A stretch of DNA of 64,000 nucleotides from Candidatus Thermochlorobacteriaceae bacterium (GCA_029263855.1 JAJUFC010000013.1:43930-107929), one strand, 5' to 3'. Positions 34,506 through 45,131 are shown, numbered from the stretch's first letter. Notes: generated by a model from the letters alone, not told the origin. Program-made: numbers and translations.

Positions 34506-36398
34506 ATGAGCGACGGCATCGCGCAACAATCTACCCCGATTGAAAACAATCTTGATGCCGCTTTCGCCGCATTTCATGAAGCCCTTACGATTGCCGAAGC
34601 CATCGACGCAAAAGATTTAATCGCTCAACTTCATCGCTCGCTTGCCGAAGCCTACGAACTCAGTGGCGACATTGAGCGCGCTTATTCGCACTTCAAAAAG
34701 TTTCATGAGGTTGAGCGGCAGGTATTCAACGAAGAATCCGATAAGAAACTTAAAAATCTTCAAGTTGTCCATCAAGTTGAGCAGACGAAGCGCGACGCAG
34801 AACTTCAAAAAACCAAAGCCGAGCATCTTTCAGAACTCGATAAAATCAAGACTCGATTTTTCGCCAATCTTTCGCACGAGTTCAGAACGCCTTTAACTTT
34901 AATCATCGCACCGCTTCAAGACCAACTCGACCACCCCGATAAAGACGTTTTACGACCAAAAGCCGAAGTGATGCTACGCTCGGCGTCGCGCCTGCTGACG
35001 CTCATCAACGAACTGCTCGACCTCTCTAAGTTGGAAGATGGTAAACTCAAACTCCGCGTCAGTGAAGGCGACATTGTTTTTTTTCTTAACGGCATTTTCC
35101 AATCGTTTGAATCGCTTGCTGAACAGAAAGGATTGGCAATGCGCTTTGAAACAAATGTGAGCGAACTTGTTGGATTTTTTGACCGTGACAAACTCGAAAA
35201 AATCTTCTCCAATCTTTGCTCCAACGCTTTCAAATTCACCAAAGAGGGAAGTGTCGGCGTGCGTCTCGAGGCAGAAGGCTCTGCACAAAAACGGCTTCGC
35301 GTTGTCATTGAGGATACGGGCATTGGAATTCCTGCCGAGCAACAGCAGAACATTTTTGACCGATTTTACCAAGTAGAAAGTTCTTACGCGCGTCGCTATC
35401 AAGGCACGGGCATCGGGCTTGCGCTCGTCAAAGAATTGATAGAACTGCATCGCGGGACGATTTCGGTGGAAAGCGAGGAAGGCAAAGGCGCGCGATTCAC
35501 GATTGAACTTCCTATTGCCAGAGAAGCCTACTCCAACGACGAACGTGCCGAAGCCGTTGAAGAGATTAAAGAGGGAGTTCGTATTGCGATTGAAAAGAAG
35601 CGCGTGAAAAAGAAAGACGACAAGTCGAAAGCCGTAAAGAAAGCGTCGTCGTGCGATGTGGTATTGATTGTAGAAGATAATCCTGACGTTTGCGCCTACA
35701 TCGCCGAGCAGTTGGAAGAGTTCCAAGTTATTAAAGCGGAAAACGGCGCATTAGGCGTTGAGCGCGCCAAAGAGATTGTGCCCGATTTAATTGTTTCCGA
35801 TGTTATGATGCCCGAAAAGTCGGGCTACGAACTGTGCGCGGAACTCAAATCCAATCTCGCGACCAACCATATTCCCATCATTTTGCTGACTGCAAAAGGC
35901 TCTATGGAGAGCAAGGTCAAAGGCTTAGACATTGGCGCAGACGACTATCTGACAAAGCCGTTCAACGCAAGAGAATTGAGGGCGCGCGTCAAGAACCTGA
36001 TTGAACAGCGAAAGCGCGTGCAGTCCCACTACCAATCTTCGATCCAACATTCTGAAACAAGCCGTAGCAACATTGAAAATCAAAATCCGTTTTTAGCCCA
36101 AGCCACAAGCGTCATTGAAGCGCATTTAGGCGATGAATCTTATAGCGTTGAGCAGTTCGCTTACGACTTGTTTCTTTCACGCTCGCAACTGCACCGAAAA
36201 TTCGTTGCTTTAACGGGCGGCTCGCCGAGCGATTTCATTCGCGCCGTCCGCTTACGGTGCGCCGCTGAGATGTTGCGAAAAGGCGATAAGAGCATCTCAC
36301 AAGTCGCGTTTGAAGTCGGCTTTGGAAGCAATAAAAGTTATTTCTCTAAATGCTTCAAGGAGCAATTCGGTAAACTGCCCTCCGAATTTTCCGCTTAA
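34506..36398 (+). CDS. Hybrid histidine kinase with receiver and AraC-type DNA-binding domain
   Basis: One 630-residue chain holds a whole two-component pathway. Residues 15-75 look like a last TPR-type helix pair ('LAEAYELSGDIERAYSHFKKFHEVE'; part 'AEAYELSGDIERAYSHFKKF'), then a coiled linker. HisKA has His124 in 'FFANLSHEFRTPL'. HATPase shows 'NLCSNAFKFT', 'DTGIGIP' and 'GTGIGLAL'. The receiver (about 384-500) has Asp432 in 'DLIVSDVMMP'. The AraC helix-turn-helix ends the protein ('ISQVAFEVGFGSNKSYFSKCF'; part 'SQVAFEVGFGSNKSYFSKCF'). Relatives carry many more TPRs, so the sensor seems truncated. Confidence 0.92.
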   Translation: MSDGIAQQSTPIENNLDAAFAAFHEALTIAEAIDAKDLIAQLHRSLAEAYELSGDIERAYSHFKKFHEVERQVFNEESDKKLKNLQVVHQVEQTKRDAELQKTKAEHLSELDKIKTRFFANLSHEFRTPLTLIIAPLQDQLDHPDKDVLRPKAEVMLRSASRLLTLINELLDLSKLEDGKLKLRVSEGDIVFFLNGIFQSFESLAEQKGLAMRFETNVSELVGFFDRDKLEKIFSNLCSNAFKFTKEGSVGVRLEAEGSAQKRLRVVIEDTGIGIPAEQQQNIFDRFYQVESSYARRYQGTGIGLALVKELIELHRGTISVESEEGKGARFTIELPIAREAYSNDERAEAVEEIKEGVRIAIEKKRVKKKDDKSKAVKKASSCDVVLIVEDNPDVCAYIAEQLEEFQVIKAENGALGVERAKEIVPDLIVSDVMMPEKSGYELCAELKSNLATNHIPIILLTAKGSMESKVKGLDIGADDYLTKPFNARELRARVKNLIEQRKRVQSHYQSSIQHSETSRSNIENQNPFLAQATSVIEAHLGDESYSVEQFAYDLFLSRSQLHRKFVALTGGSPSDFIRAVRLRCAAEMLRKGDKSISQVAFEVGFGSNKSYFSKCFKEQFGKLPSEFSA

Positions 36399-36551
36399 TT
36401 CTCATTTCCCTTACGGTCAATCCAAACTTTCATCATTTCTTGGCAAAACGCGACGCACGTGCTACTCGATGCGACACTTGTGCTATCACTCGCCTATCGG
36501 TTCAACTTAAATTTGCACAGAAGTTCAACACAGCAAATTCTGGAGGCAAGT

Positions 36552-36935
36552 ATGAATAAAAAGAAACTGCTTGTTATTGAAGACAATCTCTGGGTTCAAG
36601 AGATTTTATACACGATGCTCTCGAAGGATTATCAACTGATTATCCGCAGCGACGGCGCGGAGGGAATCAAAGCCTTTGAAGCACTTGGCGAAACGCTTTA
36701 CGCCGTCATTACTGATGCGGAAATGCCAACGATGAACGGCGATGCAGTTATTGATTGGGTTCAATCAAAAAACAGTACAATGCAAATTCTTTTGATGGTT
36801 ACAGGAAGCGAACGATTGGATTTAGAGCATCTTCTCCGCCGTCCAAACGTGCAGTTGCTGAAAAAGCCCTTTCACAAATCGGAAGTGCTCAGCAAACTCG
36901 CACGCATTTCAGCCATGCAAACTAAAGCGGCGTAA
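36552..36935 (+). CDS. Single-domain response regulator
   Basis: This 127-residue receiver has no output domain. The acidic pair is in 'LLVIEDNLWVQEI', the phosphoacceptor Asp55 in 'AVITDAEMPTMNGD', Thr in 'LLMVTGSE' and Lys in 'LLKKPFHKSE'. All key residues are present, so it should be phosphorylated. ATG at 36552 is preceded by GGAGG. It follows the hybrid kinase by 153 bp and may be its phosphate shuttle, or may serve another kinase. Confidence 0.9.
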   Translation: MNKKKLLVIEDNLWVQEILYTMLSKDYQLIIRSDGAEGIKAFEALGETLYAVITDAEMPTMNGDAVIDWVQSKNSTMQILLMVTGSERLDLEHLLRRPNVQLLKKPFHKSEVLSKLARISAMQTKAA

Positions 36936-37102
36936 TTGAGTTCTGTTCTTTGAGTCGTTGTGTTTCATCAGGCGAATAACGGGAGCGGTCTGAATAGACT
37001 TGCTCCCGTTTGTTTTTCTCACGATTCCTTTTCGTTCATCACCAAAGCATGATTGAAGACAAATCGCTCTTGCCTATCTTTGCCCTTCAAATTCAATTAC
37101 TC

Positions 37103-38368
37103 ATGAAAGCAGAAATTCTTTGTATCGGCGATGAACTGCTCATTGGGCAGGTGATTAACACGAACGCGACAGAAATCGCAAAGCAACTTGAAGAAATTGG
37201 TATTGAAGTTCGACGCATTGTGTCGGCGGGCGATAGGAAAGAAATCATTCAAGCTGAACTCGCCAATGCTTTGGCGGAAGTCGATGTCGTTATCATCACG
37301 GGTGGATTAGGTCCAACACACGACGACGTTACGAAAATTGCCGTCGCTGAATTTTTTGGACGCGGCTTGGCTTGGGACGAAGAGGCGTTTCAAAACTGCA
37401 AGCGCATCTTTGAACGGCGTGGCGTGAGAATGCCTGAATCCAATCGCACCCAAGGCGAAGTGATTGAAGGGTGCATCGTCGTTCAAAACTCACAAGGCAC
37501 GGCACCGGGAATGATTCTCAAAGACTTTGACGGCTACGAGGGAAGAATTGTCATTCTTATGCCCGGCGTGCCTTATGAAATGGACGCCATGATGAAGAAA
37601 AGCATTGTTCCGTTTCTCGCGCCGCTTTCGGATACCTTCGTCAAGCACAGCGTGATTATGACGGCGGGCATCGGAGAATCGCACCTTGCGGAACTCATCG
37701 GCAACGAACAAGAGTTCTTAACGCCGAACTCTACCCTTGCTTATTTGCCGCACACGATGGGCGTGCGCTTGCGCATCACCACACGCGGCACATCTCAACA
37801 AAGCGTCATTGAAGAAAATGAGCGCATCGTCAAGACGATTGCGTCGCGCGTTCCGAAATTCATCTTCGCACAAGACGACGTGCTTCTCGAAGAAGTCGTC
37901 GGGAAAATGCTCTTGGAGCGAAACATGATTTTAGCAACGGCGGAAAGTTGCACGGGTGGACAAATCGCCAATCGCATTACGAACATTTCAGGTTCTTCGG
38001 CATACTTCTCTCAAAGCTACGTCGTCTATAACAATGAGGCGAAAATTCGAACGCTGGGTGTGAAGTCTGAAACGCTCGAAGCCTTTGGCGCAGTAAGCGA
38101 AGAAGTCGCGCTTGAAATGCTCGAGGGCTGTTTGAACGAATCGGGTGCGGATATTGCCGTTGCAACAACAGGCATTGCCGGACCGACAGGTGGCACAGAA
38201 ACAAAGCCCGTTGGAATGGTGTGTATCGCCGCCGGCACAAGTGAAAAATTCGGACGCATTCGTCGCACAAAAACATTCATCTTCTCGCAAGACCGCCTGC
38301 GCAATAAAGAACTCTTCACCCAAGCGGCGTTGAATTCCGTCCGCATCGTCCTCATGGAATTGGATTGA
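37103..38368 (+). CDS. cinA: CinA-family protein (NMN deamidase / damage-inducible)
   Basis: The N-terminal MoCF-like domain ('[20 protein letters not shown]', '[20 protein letters not shown]') is joined to the C-terminal CinA deamidase domain ('[17 protein letters not shown]', '[18 protein letters not shown]'). Family members recycle pyridine nucleotides: the first domain hydrolyses ADP-ribose, the second deamidates NMN. ATG at 37103 ('[11 protein letters not shown]') gives 421 residues, the usual length. It precedes bchP by 116 bp. Confidence 0.95.
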   Translation: MKAEILCIGDELLIGQVINTNATEIAKQLEEIGIEVRRIVSAGDRKEIIQAELANALAEVDVVIITGGLGPTHDDVTKIAVAEFFGRGLAWDEEAFQNCKRIFERRGVRMPESNRTQGEVIEGCIVVQNSQGTAPGMILKDFDGYEGRIVILMPGVPYEMDAMMKKSIVPFLAPLSDTFVKHSVIMTAGIGESHLAELIGNEQEFLTPNSTLAYLPHTMGVRLRITTRGTSQQSVIEENERIVKTIASRVPKFIFAQDDVLLEEVVGKMLLERNMILATAESCTGGQIANRITNISGSSAYFSQSYVVYNNEAKIRTLGVKSETLEAFGAVSEEVALEMLEGCLNESGADIAVATTGIAGPTGGTETKPVGMVCIAAGTSEKFGRIRRTKTFIFSQDRLRNKELFTQAALNSVRIVLMELD

Positions 38369-38484
38369 GCGACAAATCGTCCGAAACGACCATTTCCATC
38401 GGTGAAAGCGACGGCTCGCTAAACTCAAAAGCCCTAACTTCTTTCAGATGTTTTTCAGAAGTAATCAAAGAAGGAGTTAGAAGT

Positions 38485-39636
38485 ATGAATGTTGATGTCG
38501 CTGTTGTCGGAGGCGGACCTGCGGGAGCTTCAGCCGCAAACGAACTCGCCAAAAAAGGACTTTCTACCATTCTCATCGAACGCAATTTAAGCAACGCCAA
38601 ACCTTGCGGTGGCGCAATTCCACTGGGGCTCATTGAAGAATTTGAAATTCCCGATTTCTTAGTCGAGCGCAAGGTTACACACATGGCGGTGCGCTCTCCG
38701 AAAGGCAAGATGGTTACGATGACCATGCCGAATGGATTTGTTGGCATGGTTCGGCGCGAACGCTTTGATAAATTTCTGCGCGAACGCGCGGCACAAAACG
38801 GCGCGACGCTCCTTGAAAGCAAGTTCAGAACGATTGAGGAAACGAACGGAGGCTATCGACTCTCGCTGGACATTAAGGGCGGCGAGACAATGGAGGTTCG
38901 CTCAAAGTATGTGATTGGTGCAGACGGCGCAAATTCCAAAGTCGCGCTCGATTTAGCCTTCCCGCCCAATGAATTCAAAGCCGTTGCCATTCAACAGCGC
39001 TTTCACTCGTGCGAGGAACTTGCGCGTTATGAAAACTTAGTTGAGATTTGGTATGACGGCGAAGTCTCGCCCGACTTCTATGCGTGGGTGTTTCCAAAAG
39101 CTGACCACATCGCCATTGGCACGGGCACTGAAGATGGCAAAGCCAACATCAAACATCTTCAAGCGCGATTCATCGAGAAACTCGGCATTCAAGCGAAGCC
39201 TTATTACGAGGAAGCCGCGAAAATTCCGATGCACCCGCGCAAAACCTTCGTCAAAGGGAACGCGATGCTGGTTGGCGACGCCGCTGGTCTCGTTACGCCC
39301 TCCAACGGTGAAGGCATTTTCTTTGCAATGAAATCGGGCAAAATGTCCGCTGAAACGCTCATCGACCACATTCAAGGCAAAGGCTCGCCGCTTTCGATGT
39401 ATGAAAAAAAATTCCGCAAACAGTTCGGCATTATTTTCAAAGGGCTCGACCTCATGCAATCGCTTTATTATCGCAACGACCGCCTGCGCGAAAGTTTCGT
39501 CTCGATTTTGGAAGACGAGCACGTTCAACAAATTTCGTTTGACTCTTACCTTTACAAAAAAATGGTGCCTGCGCCGCTTTGGGTGCAACTGAAAATCACC
39601 GCGAAAAATCTCTATCACTTGGCGATTGGAAAGTAA
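38485..39636 (+). CDS. bchP: Geranylgeranyl reductase, BchP/ChlP type
   Basis: It is an FAD enzyme that would saturate the geranylgeranyl tail of (bacterio)chlorophyll to phytyl, at the membrane. The FAD site '[20 protein letters not shown]' is at the start, followed by '[20 protein letters not shown]', the part most typical of BchP/ChlP, '[12 protein letters not shown]' and '[18 protein letters not shown]'. ATG at 38485 has an AAGGAG site; length 383. Archaeal-type lipid geranylgeranyl reductases are an alternative, but the 'CGGAIPL' block favours the pigment enzyme. A DUF2499/DUF3593 gene follows at 9 bp. Confidence 0.82.
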   Translation: MNVDVAVVGGGPAGASAANELAKKGLSTILIERNLSNAKPCGGAIPLGLIEEFEIPDFLVERKVTHMAVRSPKGKMVTMTMPNGFVGMVRRERFDKFLRERAAQNGATLLESKFRTIEETNGGYRLSLDIKGGETMEVRSKYVIGADGANSKVALDLAFPPNEFKAVAIQQRFHSCEELARYENLVEIWYDGEVSPDFYAWVFPKADHIAIGTGTEDGKANIKHLQARFIEKLGIQAKPYYEEAAKIPMHPRKTFVKGNAMLVGDAAGLVTPSNGEGIFFAMKSGKMSAETLIDHIQGKGSPLSMYEKKFRKQFGIIFKGLDLMQSLYYRNDRLRESFVSILEDEHVQQISFDSYLYKKMVPAPLWVQLKITAKNLYHLAIGK

Positions 39637-39645
39637 GAGGAAATC

Positions 39646-40341
39646 ATGTTGCTCTCGATTCCGACATGGATTATTCATATTTCCTCCATGATTGAGTGGG
39701 GGCTTGCCGCACTCTTGCTTTACCGATATGGAAACTTGATTGAGCGCGACGACATCAAGAAGTTCGCGCTCTTGATGCTTCCGCATTGGGCGGGCGGCTG
39801 GTGCGTGATTGCCTTTCATCTCACAAATGATGAAATTCATTTCTGGCTCGAGGCATCCAAAGTCGTCAACTTCGTTGGAAGTGTGTGCTTGCTTTACGGC
39901 TCGCTCTCGCTCCTGTTCGGTCGCAAAATCAAGCACGAAGCGTTAAGCCCGTCGGCGTTTCTGTTGCTGATGGTATTTCAATCCGTTCAAACCTTTCCTG
40001 AACTGTATTGGCGCGCCAAGTTCATCGAGATGATTTTTCAAATTTCAAGCGGCGTGTATTTCTGCTTTCTCATTTCGCTTCTTTTCGTTTATCGGCGCGA
40101 TAAATCCATCTTCTCACCCGTTACGGTCTTCGGCTTTTGGTTCGTGCTCGTCTTTATCGGCGTTACAGTCGTTTGTATGCATTTCTCAAAGTTGCGCGGC
40201 TATCCAACGCTCACACACGACGACCTTTTGCATGGATTGGCAGAAAGCCTCCTTACGGCAAGCAACCTTTTGATTGTGATTGGCATTCAACAGCGGCACA
40301 AAAATGTCGCTTCAATAGGAAATGCTCCCACGATTGCTTAA
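39646..40341 (+). CDS. Membrane protein resembling a DUF2499-DUF3593 fusion
   Basis: This 231-residue protein has about six to seven hydrophobic helices. The first half begins 'LSIPTWIIHISSMIEWGLAA', with 'LLMLPHWAGGWCVIAFH', much like DUF2499. The second half carries 'FGFWFVLVFIGVTVV' and 'LTHDDLLHGLAESLLTASNL', matching the end of DUF3593. In cyanobacteria and plastids these are usually separate proteins of unknown function tied to photosynthesis. Here they look fused and are placed 9 bp after bchP, so a pigment- or membrane-related role is likely. The family match is from memory of the motifs. Confidence 0.72.
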   Translation: MLLSIPTWIIHISSMIEWGLAALLLYRYGNLIERDDIKKFALLMLPHWAGGWCVIAFHLTNDEIHFWLEASKVVNFVGSVCLLYGSLSLLFGRKIKHEALSPSAFLLLMVFQSVQTFPELYWRAKFIEMIFQISSGVYFCFLISLLFVYRRDKSIFSPVTVFGFWFVLVFIGVTVVCMHFSKLRGYPTLTHDDLLHGLAESLLTASNLLIVIGIQQRHKNVASIGNAPTIA

Positions 40342-40369
40342 CTTCACAGCAATTTGTTTTCAAACCCCG

Positions 40370-40412
40370 CTTGTCCGAGTGTTCTTTGCATATCGCTCAA
40401 ATTTCGGACAAG
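40370..40412. other. Inverted repeat upstream of korA
   Basis: Perfect 9-bp arms CTTGTCCGA (40370-40378) and TCGGACAAG (40404-40412) are separated by 25 bases and followed by TGTGTTTTTC. It may be a weak terminator of the bchP unit or an operator or leader element for korAB. Confidence 0.5.
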
Positions 40413-40450
40413 TGTGTTTTTCAGTATTAAAGAAGTAAAGGAGAATAACG

Positions 40451-42322
40451 ATGAGCGAAGTCAAAAATCGTCCGCTTCATGTTGAAACGAAGCAAGATGT
40501 TACGATTCTTTTCGCTGGCGATTCAGGTGATGGCATGCAACTCACCGGGACGCAGTTCAGCGAAACCACCGCGATTTTAGGAAACGACCTCAACACGTTT
40601 CCAAACTACCCTGCCGAAATTCGCGCTCCTGCTGGCACTCTCGCGGGCGTTTCAGGATTTCAAGTTCAATTCGGAAGCAAAGAAATTTTTACGCCCGGCG
40701 ACAAAATCGACGTGCTCGTTGCCATGAACGCCGCCGCGCTCAAAGCCAATTTGAAGTTGCTCAAAGAAGGCAAAATCATCATCGCTAATGTCGACGGCTT
40801 TGATGCGAAAAATCTTCAACTGGCGAATTGCAAAACCAATCCGCTCGAAGATGGCTCGTTGGTGAAGTATCATGTCTACGCGATTGAAATCGGCAAACTC
40901 ACGCGCATGGCGCTCGAAGGCACGGGGTTAGGCACGAAAGAGATCGACCGCTCAAAAAATATGTTCGTGTTGGGCTTGCTCTTTTGGCTCTACAATCGCC
41001 CGATGGATTACGCCATCAAAAACATTCAAGAGAAGTTCAAAAAGAAGCCTGAAATCGCCGAAGCCAATCTCAAAGCCTTGCAAGCCGGCTACAATTACGG
41101 CGAAGCGACGGAAGTTTTCACGACGCGCTACGAGGTGAAGAAAGCCCAACTGCCCGCAGGAACGTATCGGCACATTATGGGCAATCAGGCGACCGCTTAC
41201 GCGCTCATCGCCGCTTCCAAAAAGTCGGGCTTGCCGCTCTTCTTGGGTTCGTATCCGATTACGCCCGCCTCCGACATTTTGCACGAACTTTCAAAGCACA
41301 AAAATTTCGGAGTCAAAACCTTCCAAGCCGAAGACGAAATCGCCGCGATGTGCGCGGCAATCGGCGCGGCATATGGAGGCTGTCTCGCCGTTACGTCTAC
41401 TTCGGGACCGGGAATGGATTTGAAAGAAGAAGCCATTGGACTTGCGGCGTCGCTCGAATTGCCTGTCGTCATCATCGACGTTCAGCGCGGCGGACCGTCA
41501 ACGGGCTTGCCGACGAAGACGGAACAATCGGACTTGTTGATGGCGATGTTCGGCAGACACGGCGAATCGCCGATTCCGATTATCGCCGCAAATTCGCCGG
41601 CTGACTGCTTCAACGCCACATTTGAAGCCGCGCGGCTCGCGGTCGAGTTCATGACACCGGTCATCTGCCTGACCGATGGCTACATCGCCAACGGCGCAGA
41701 GCCATGGCGATTCCCAACCGCAAGCGAATTGCCTGACTTCAAGGTCAAATTCGCCGCGCCGCGCAATCCAAACGACGCGCCTTTCTTGCCCTATAAGCGC
41801 AACGAAAACGGCGCGCGCGAATGGGCGATTCCCGGCACGAAAGGCTTGGAGCATCGTGTCGGTGGATTGGAAAAACAGCACGAAACGGGCAACATCTCTT
41901 ACGACGGCGAAAACCACGAATTGATGACGAAACTTCGCGCCGAAAAGGTTGAGAAAATCGCCAACGCCATTCCGCTTCAAACCATTGACAACGGCTCGTC
42001 CAAAGGCAAATTGCTCGTCTTGGGCTGGGGTTCAACTTACGGCTCAATCAAGACCGCTGTGCGCGACTTGCGCGACGAAGGCTACGACGTTTCACACACG
42101 CATTTGACCTATCTGAATCCGTTCCCGAAAAATCTCGGTGAACTCATCTACAACTTCGACAAAGTTCTGATTCCCGAACTCAACGCGGGACAACTCTCGC
42201 GGCTCATTCGCGACAAGTTCCTCGTGCCTGTGGAGCAATTCAACAAGGTTCAAGGCATGCCGTTCACGGTCTCGGAACTCAAAGAAAAAATCATCGCAAC
42301 CCTAAATCAAAAGGAGAAGTAA
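40451..42322 (+). CDS. korA: 2-oxoacid:ferredoxin oxidoreductase, alpha subunit (gamma-alpha fused)
   Basis: With KorB it links 2-oxoglutarate (or another 2-oxoacid) and CoA to ferredoxin; run in reverse it fixes CO2 in the reductive TCA cycle. The N-terminal gamma domain shows '[20 protein letters not shown]' and '[20 protein letters not shown]'. The alpha part has '[19 protein letters not shown]', '[19 protein letters not shown]' and '[18 protein letters not shown]'. The 623-residue length is that of the KorA type. A strong AAAGGAG site precedes ATG. The gene is 3 bp before korB. The 2-oxoglutarate specificity is inferred. Confidence 0.93.
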   Translation: MSEVKNRPLHVETKQDVTILFAGDSGDGMQLTGTQFSETTAILGNDLNTFPNYPAEIRAPAGTLAGVSGFQVQFGSKEIFTPGDKIDVLVAMNAAALKANLKLLKEGKIIIANVDGFDAKNLQLANCKTNPLEDGSLVKYHVYAIEIGKLTRMALEGTGLGTKEIDRSKNMFVLGLLFWLYNRPMDYAIKNIQEKFKKKPEIAEANLKALQAGYNYGEATEVFTTRYEVKKAQLPAGTYRHIMGNQATAYALIAASKKSGLPLFLGSYPITPASDILHELSKHKNFGVKTFQAEDEIAAMCAAIGAAYGGCLAVTSTSGPGMDLKEEAIGLAASLELPVVIIDVQRGGPSTGLPTKTEQSDLLMAMFGRHGESPIPIIAANSPADCFNATFEAARLAVEFMTPVICLTDGYIANGAEPWRFPTASELPDFKVKFAAPRNPNDAPFLPYKRNENGAREWAIPGTKGLEHRVGGLEKQHETGNISYDGENHELMTKLRAEKVEKIANAIPLQTIDNGSSKGKLLVLGWGSTYGSIKTAVRDLRDEGYDVSHTHLTYLNPFPKNLGELIYNFDKVLIPELNAGQLSRLIRDKFLVPVEQFNKVQGMPFTVSELKEKIIATLNQKEK

Positions 42323-42324
42323 GT

Positions 42325-43380
42325 ATGTCAGCATTGGATTTACAGGGCAATGGAAAGAAACTTGACCTGCCCGTTTTGACGGCGAAAGATTTCGCGTCGG
42401 AGCAAGAAGTGCGTTGGTGTCCAGGGTGCGGCGATTATTCGATCTTGAAGCAAGTGCAAGCCGTCTTGCCTGAACTGGGTGTGCCGCGCGAAAACATTGT
42501 TTTTGTGTCGGGAATCGGGTGCTCCTCGCGCTTTCCTTACTACATGGAAACCTTCGGCATTCACAGCATTCACGGACGCGCGACGGCGATTGCCACAGGC
42601 TTGAAAGCCGCTCGTCCCGACCTCGATGTGTGGATTGTCGGCGGCGACGGGGATTTGCTTTCCATCGGCGGCAATCATACGCTTCACTTGCTCCGACGCA
42701 ATTTGAACGTGAATGTCTTGTTGTTCAACAACGAAATTTACGGGCTGACCAAAGGGCAATACTCCCCGACGTCGCCGGTCGGATTCGTCGCCAAATCAAC
42801 GCCTTACGGCGCGCTCGATTATCCCATCAATCCGCTTGCACTCGCCGTCGGAGCAGGTGGCACGTTCATCGCGCGCGCGATGGATAGAGACGTCAAGCAC
42901 TTGCGCGAAATGCTTAAACGCGCACACGCGCACAAAGGCACATCTTTCTTGGAGATTTATCAAAACTGCGTCATCTTCAACGACGGTGCGTTCGAAGACT
43001 TCACGGAAAAAGATGTCAAAGCCGAAAACGACCTCTTCCTCGAACACGGCAAGCCGCTCATCTTCGGCAAGAACAACGACAAGGGCATCAAACTCTTTGG
43101 GCTCAAGCCAATCGTTGTTGACCTGACGCTTCCGAATGTTTCCAAAGATGACCTTTGGATTCACGACGAGAACGACCGCACCAAAGCGAGCATTTTAACG
43201 CGCTTCTTCGATGAACCCGGCTCGGAGCATTATATGCCGCGTCCCTTCGGCGTGTTTTATGTCGAGGAGCGATTCTGCTACGAAAACGCGATGCTTGACC
43301 AGCTCAACCTCGCCAAACAAAAAGGCGACGGCGATTTAGACGCATTGCTTCGCGGCAAAGAAACTTGGGTCGTGTCTTAA
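42325..43380 (+). CDS. korB: 2-oxoacid:ferredoxin oxidoreductase, beta subunit
   Basis: This is the thiamine-diphosphate and [4Fe-4S] binding subunit. Cluster ligands include '[13 protein letters not shown]', and '[13 protein letters not shown]' gives another Cys. The TPP motif is '[13 protein letters not shown]' ending at '[18 protein letters not shown]'. '[19 protein letters not shown]' is characteristic of KorB. At 351 residues it is normal. It has its own AAGGAG site and closes the unit with a terminator at 43401-43430. Confidence 0.94.
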   Translation: MSALDLQGNGKKLDLPVLTAKDFASEQEVRWCPGCGDYSILKQVQAVLPELGVPRENIVFVSGIGCSSRFPYYMETFGIHSIHGRATAIATGLKAARPDLDVWIVGGDGDLLSIGGNHTLHLLRRNLNVNVLLFNNEIYGLTKGQYSPTSPVGFVAKSTPYGALDYPINPLALAVGAGGTFIARAMDRDVKHLREMLKRAHAHKGTSFLEIYQNCVIFNDGAFEDFTEKDVKAENDLFLEHGKPLIFGKNNDKGIKLFGLKPIVVDLTLPNVSKDDLWIHDENDRTKASILTRFFDEPGSEHYMPRPFGVFYVEERFCYENAMLDQLNLAKQKGDGDLDALLRGKETWVVS

Positions 43381-43400
43381 TTTTGTTGTTGTGTTGTAGA

Positions 43401-43430
43401 AGCCGACTCGCTAGGGGGTCGGCTTTTTTG
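43401..43430 (+). terminator. Intrinsic terminator after korAB
   Basis: Arms 43401-43407 and 43418-43424 form a perfect 7-bp GC-rich stem followed by six T. It lies between korB and the convergent phosphatase gene. Confidence 0.88.
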
Positions 43431-43431
43431 T

Positions 43432-45120
43432 TTAAGAGAGCTTCATACAGACGAGGGTGATGTCGTCGTGCTGTTCGCCTTCGGGCTGAAAGCGAGAGGT
43501 TTCCGCGATGATTTGCGCGATGAGTTCGGAAGCGGGTTTATCGCAATGCGCTTTGAGAATCTCAACCAGTCGTTCTTCGCCAAATTCTTCTCGATGGGTG
43601 TTCATTGCCTCTGTTACGCCGTCGGTGAAGAGCAGGAGCATGTCGCCCGATTCAAGCACGGTTGTTTCGACTTCGTAAGGCATGAGGGTTGAAATGACGC
43701 CGAGAATCACGCCGCCCTTTGTGAGCGTTTGAAGCACACCCGATTGTTTCAAGAGATACGGCGGGTTATGCCCGGCATTGACGGAAATCATCGTCCGCGT
43801 TTGAAGGTCAATGACGGCGCAAAAGAAGGTGATGAACTTATCGGCGGGCGTATTTTCGTAGATAATGTTGTTGATTTTGCCGACGACTTTGGAGAGGTCA
43901 AAAGTTTCAGGGTTGAAGGCGGTCATGTAGGCTTTGATGGAGGCTTGCAGGTTCGCCATCAGGAGCGCGGCGGGCGTGCCTTTGCCCGTAACATCGGCAA
44001 TGCCAAGAAAAAGATGTTTTTCATCGAGCATCATGATGTCGTAGTAATCGCCGCCGACTTGTTTGGTGGGAATGTTTCGCGCCGCCAATTCAATACCCGA
44101 GATAACAGGCAACGTTTTCGGGAGCAAGGCGGCTTGAATTTCTTTGGCGACTTGCAACTCTTTTTCCATCGCCTGCACTTCCAGCGTTTCTTTGAAGAGC
44201 CGCGATTGCTCTAAGGCATTCGCCGCCTGTGCCGCCGCCAGCGAAATAAAATCCAAGTCTGTTTCTGAAAAGGGTTGTTTTGTTAGGCGCTCATCACATA
44301 AAAACACGCCAATTGTTTTATCATTGTTGCGCATCGGCACGATGTAGCGTAAGCCTACCAAATACAGCGAAGGGTAGTCCTCATTAAGAACCTTCGTCGG
44401 TGTTTGCGATTGAAATGTTTTTTCTAACTCGTATTGAAATTGCTGACCTTGCGAAAGGTTCTGTACTTCAATTCCAAGCGAGAGTTCAGTAATTGGCTTG
44501 CCGCTTTCGCCACGCATGACGACCATATAAGTGCGAATGAGCATTTGCCCTGAAACAGAGCGCGAGAAAATTTTGAGGATTTCATCTCGCGAAAGCCCAA
44601 CCGTGTAGGAGTTCGTGAGTTCAAAAAGGGTTTTTAATTTTTGAACGGTTTGGTCGAGGTTGCGATTGAGTTGCTTCATTTCTTGAAGCGTGAAAGCACT
44701 CTCAAGCGCACTCGCCGTCAGTGCCGCAAGCGATTCAAGAAAGGCTAGTTCAGAGTCGGTGTAGGGCACGCTTGTGATTTTTTTTCCGAGAAGCAAACAG
44801 CCGATTCGTCGCGTCTGCGAAACGAGTGGAACGCACTGCTCAAATTGATTTGAATCCATAAACGCGCTCAAATTCTCGAACTGTTTGGGCGGCGAAATCA
44901 ATCCACGATACTTGGCAAGGGTGTAACGCTCGCTCTGGCCCTGACGCTCGATAATACTGATGGCGGCACGCGAGAGCACATACTTGCCCATGACCGTGCG
45001 CAAGACATGAGAAAGCATTTGGTCAATGTCCGCCGATGCCACAAGAACCTTACTCGTTTCTAAAAGCGAGTTGAGGTCGAGGGTCGAGAGCGATTTAGAT
45101 TGCTCAACAAGTTCGGGCAT
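43432..45120 (-). CDS. GAF-domain PP2C (SpoIIE/RsbU-type) phosphatase
   Basis: This is a Mn-dependent Ser/Thr phosphatase of the type that resets anti-sigma-factor antagonists. Two GAF-like sensory domains fill about residues 20-320 ('DIDQMLSHVLRTVMGKYVLS' and 'GLRYIVPMRNNDKTIGVFLC'). A helical linker 'VAKEIQAALLPKTLP' leads into the catalytic domain: 'QVGGDYYDIMMLDEKHLFLG', 'DVTGKGTPAALLMA', 'NAGHNPPYLL', 'LLLFTDGVTEAMN' and 'EQHDDITLVCMKLS'. ATG at 45120 gives 562 residues. A small gene ends 11 bp upstream. No STAS or RsbW partner is nearby. Confidence 0.92.
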   Translation of the reverse strand: MPELVEQSKSLSTLDLNSLLETSKVLVASADIDQMLSHVLRTVMGKYVLSRAAISIIERQGQSERYTLAKYRGLISPPKQFENLSAFMDSNQFEQCVPLVSQTRRIGCLLLGKKITSVPYTDSELAFLESLAALTASALESAFTLQEMKQLNRNLDQTVQKLKTLFELTNSYTVGLSRDEILKIFSRSVSGQMLIRTYMVVMRGESGKPITELSLGIEVQNLSQGQQFQYELEKTFQSQTPTKVLNEDYPSLYLVGLRYIVPMRNNDKTIGVFLCDERLTKQPFSETDLDFISLAAAQAANALEQSRLFKETLEVQAMEKELQVAKEIQAALLPKTLPVISGIELAARNIPTKQVGGDYYDIMMLDEKHLFLGIADVTGKGTPAALLMANLQASIKAYMTAFNPETFDLSKVVGKINNIIYENTPADKFITFFCAVIDLQTRTMISVNAGHNPPYLLKQSGVLQTLTKGGVILGVISTLMPYEVETTVLESGDMLLLFTDGVTEAMNTHREEFGEERLVEILKAHCDKPASELIAQIIAETSRFQPEGEQHDDITLVCMKLS

Positions 45121-45131
45121 GCTATCGAGAG

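Noticed and set aside
39037..39936. 299-codon minus-strand frame opposite bchP and the next gene
   Set aside because: Crosses the junction of two well-supported plus-strand genes; no protein-like pattern.
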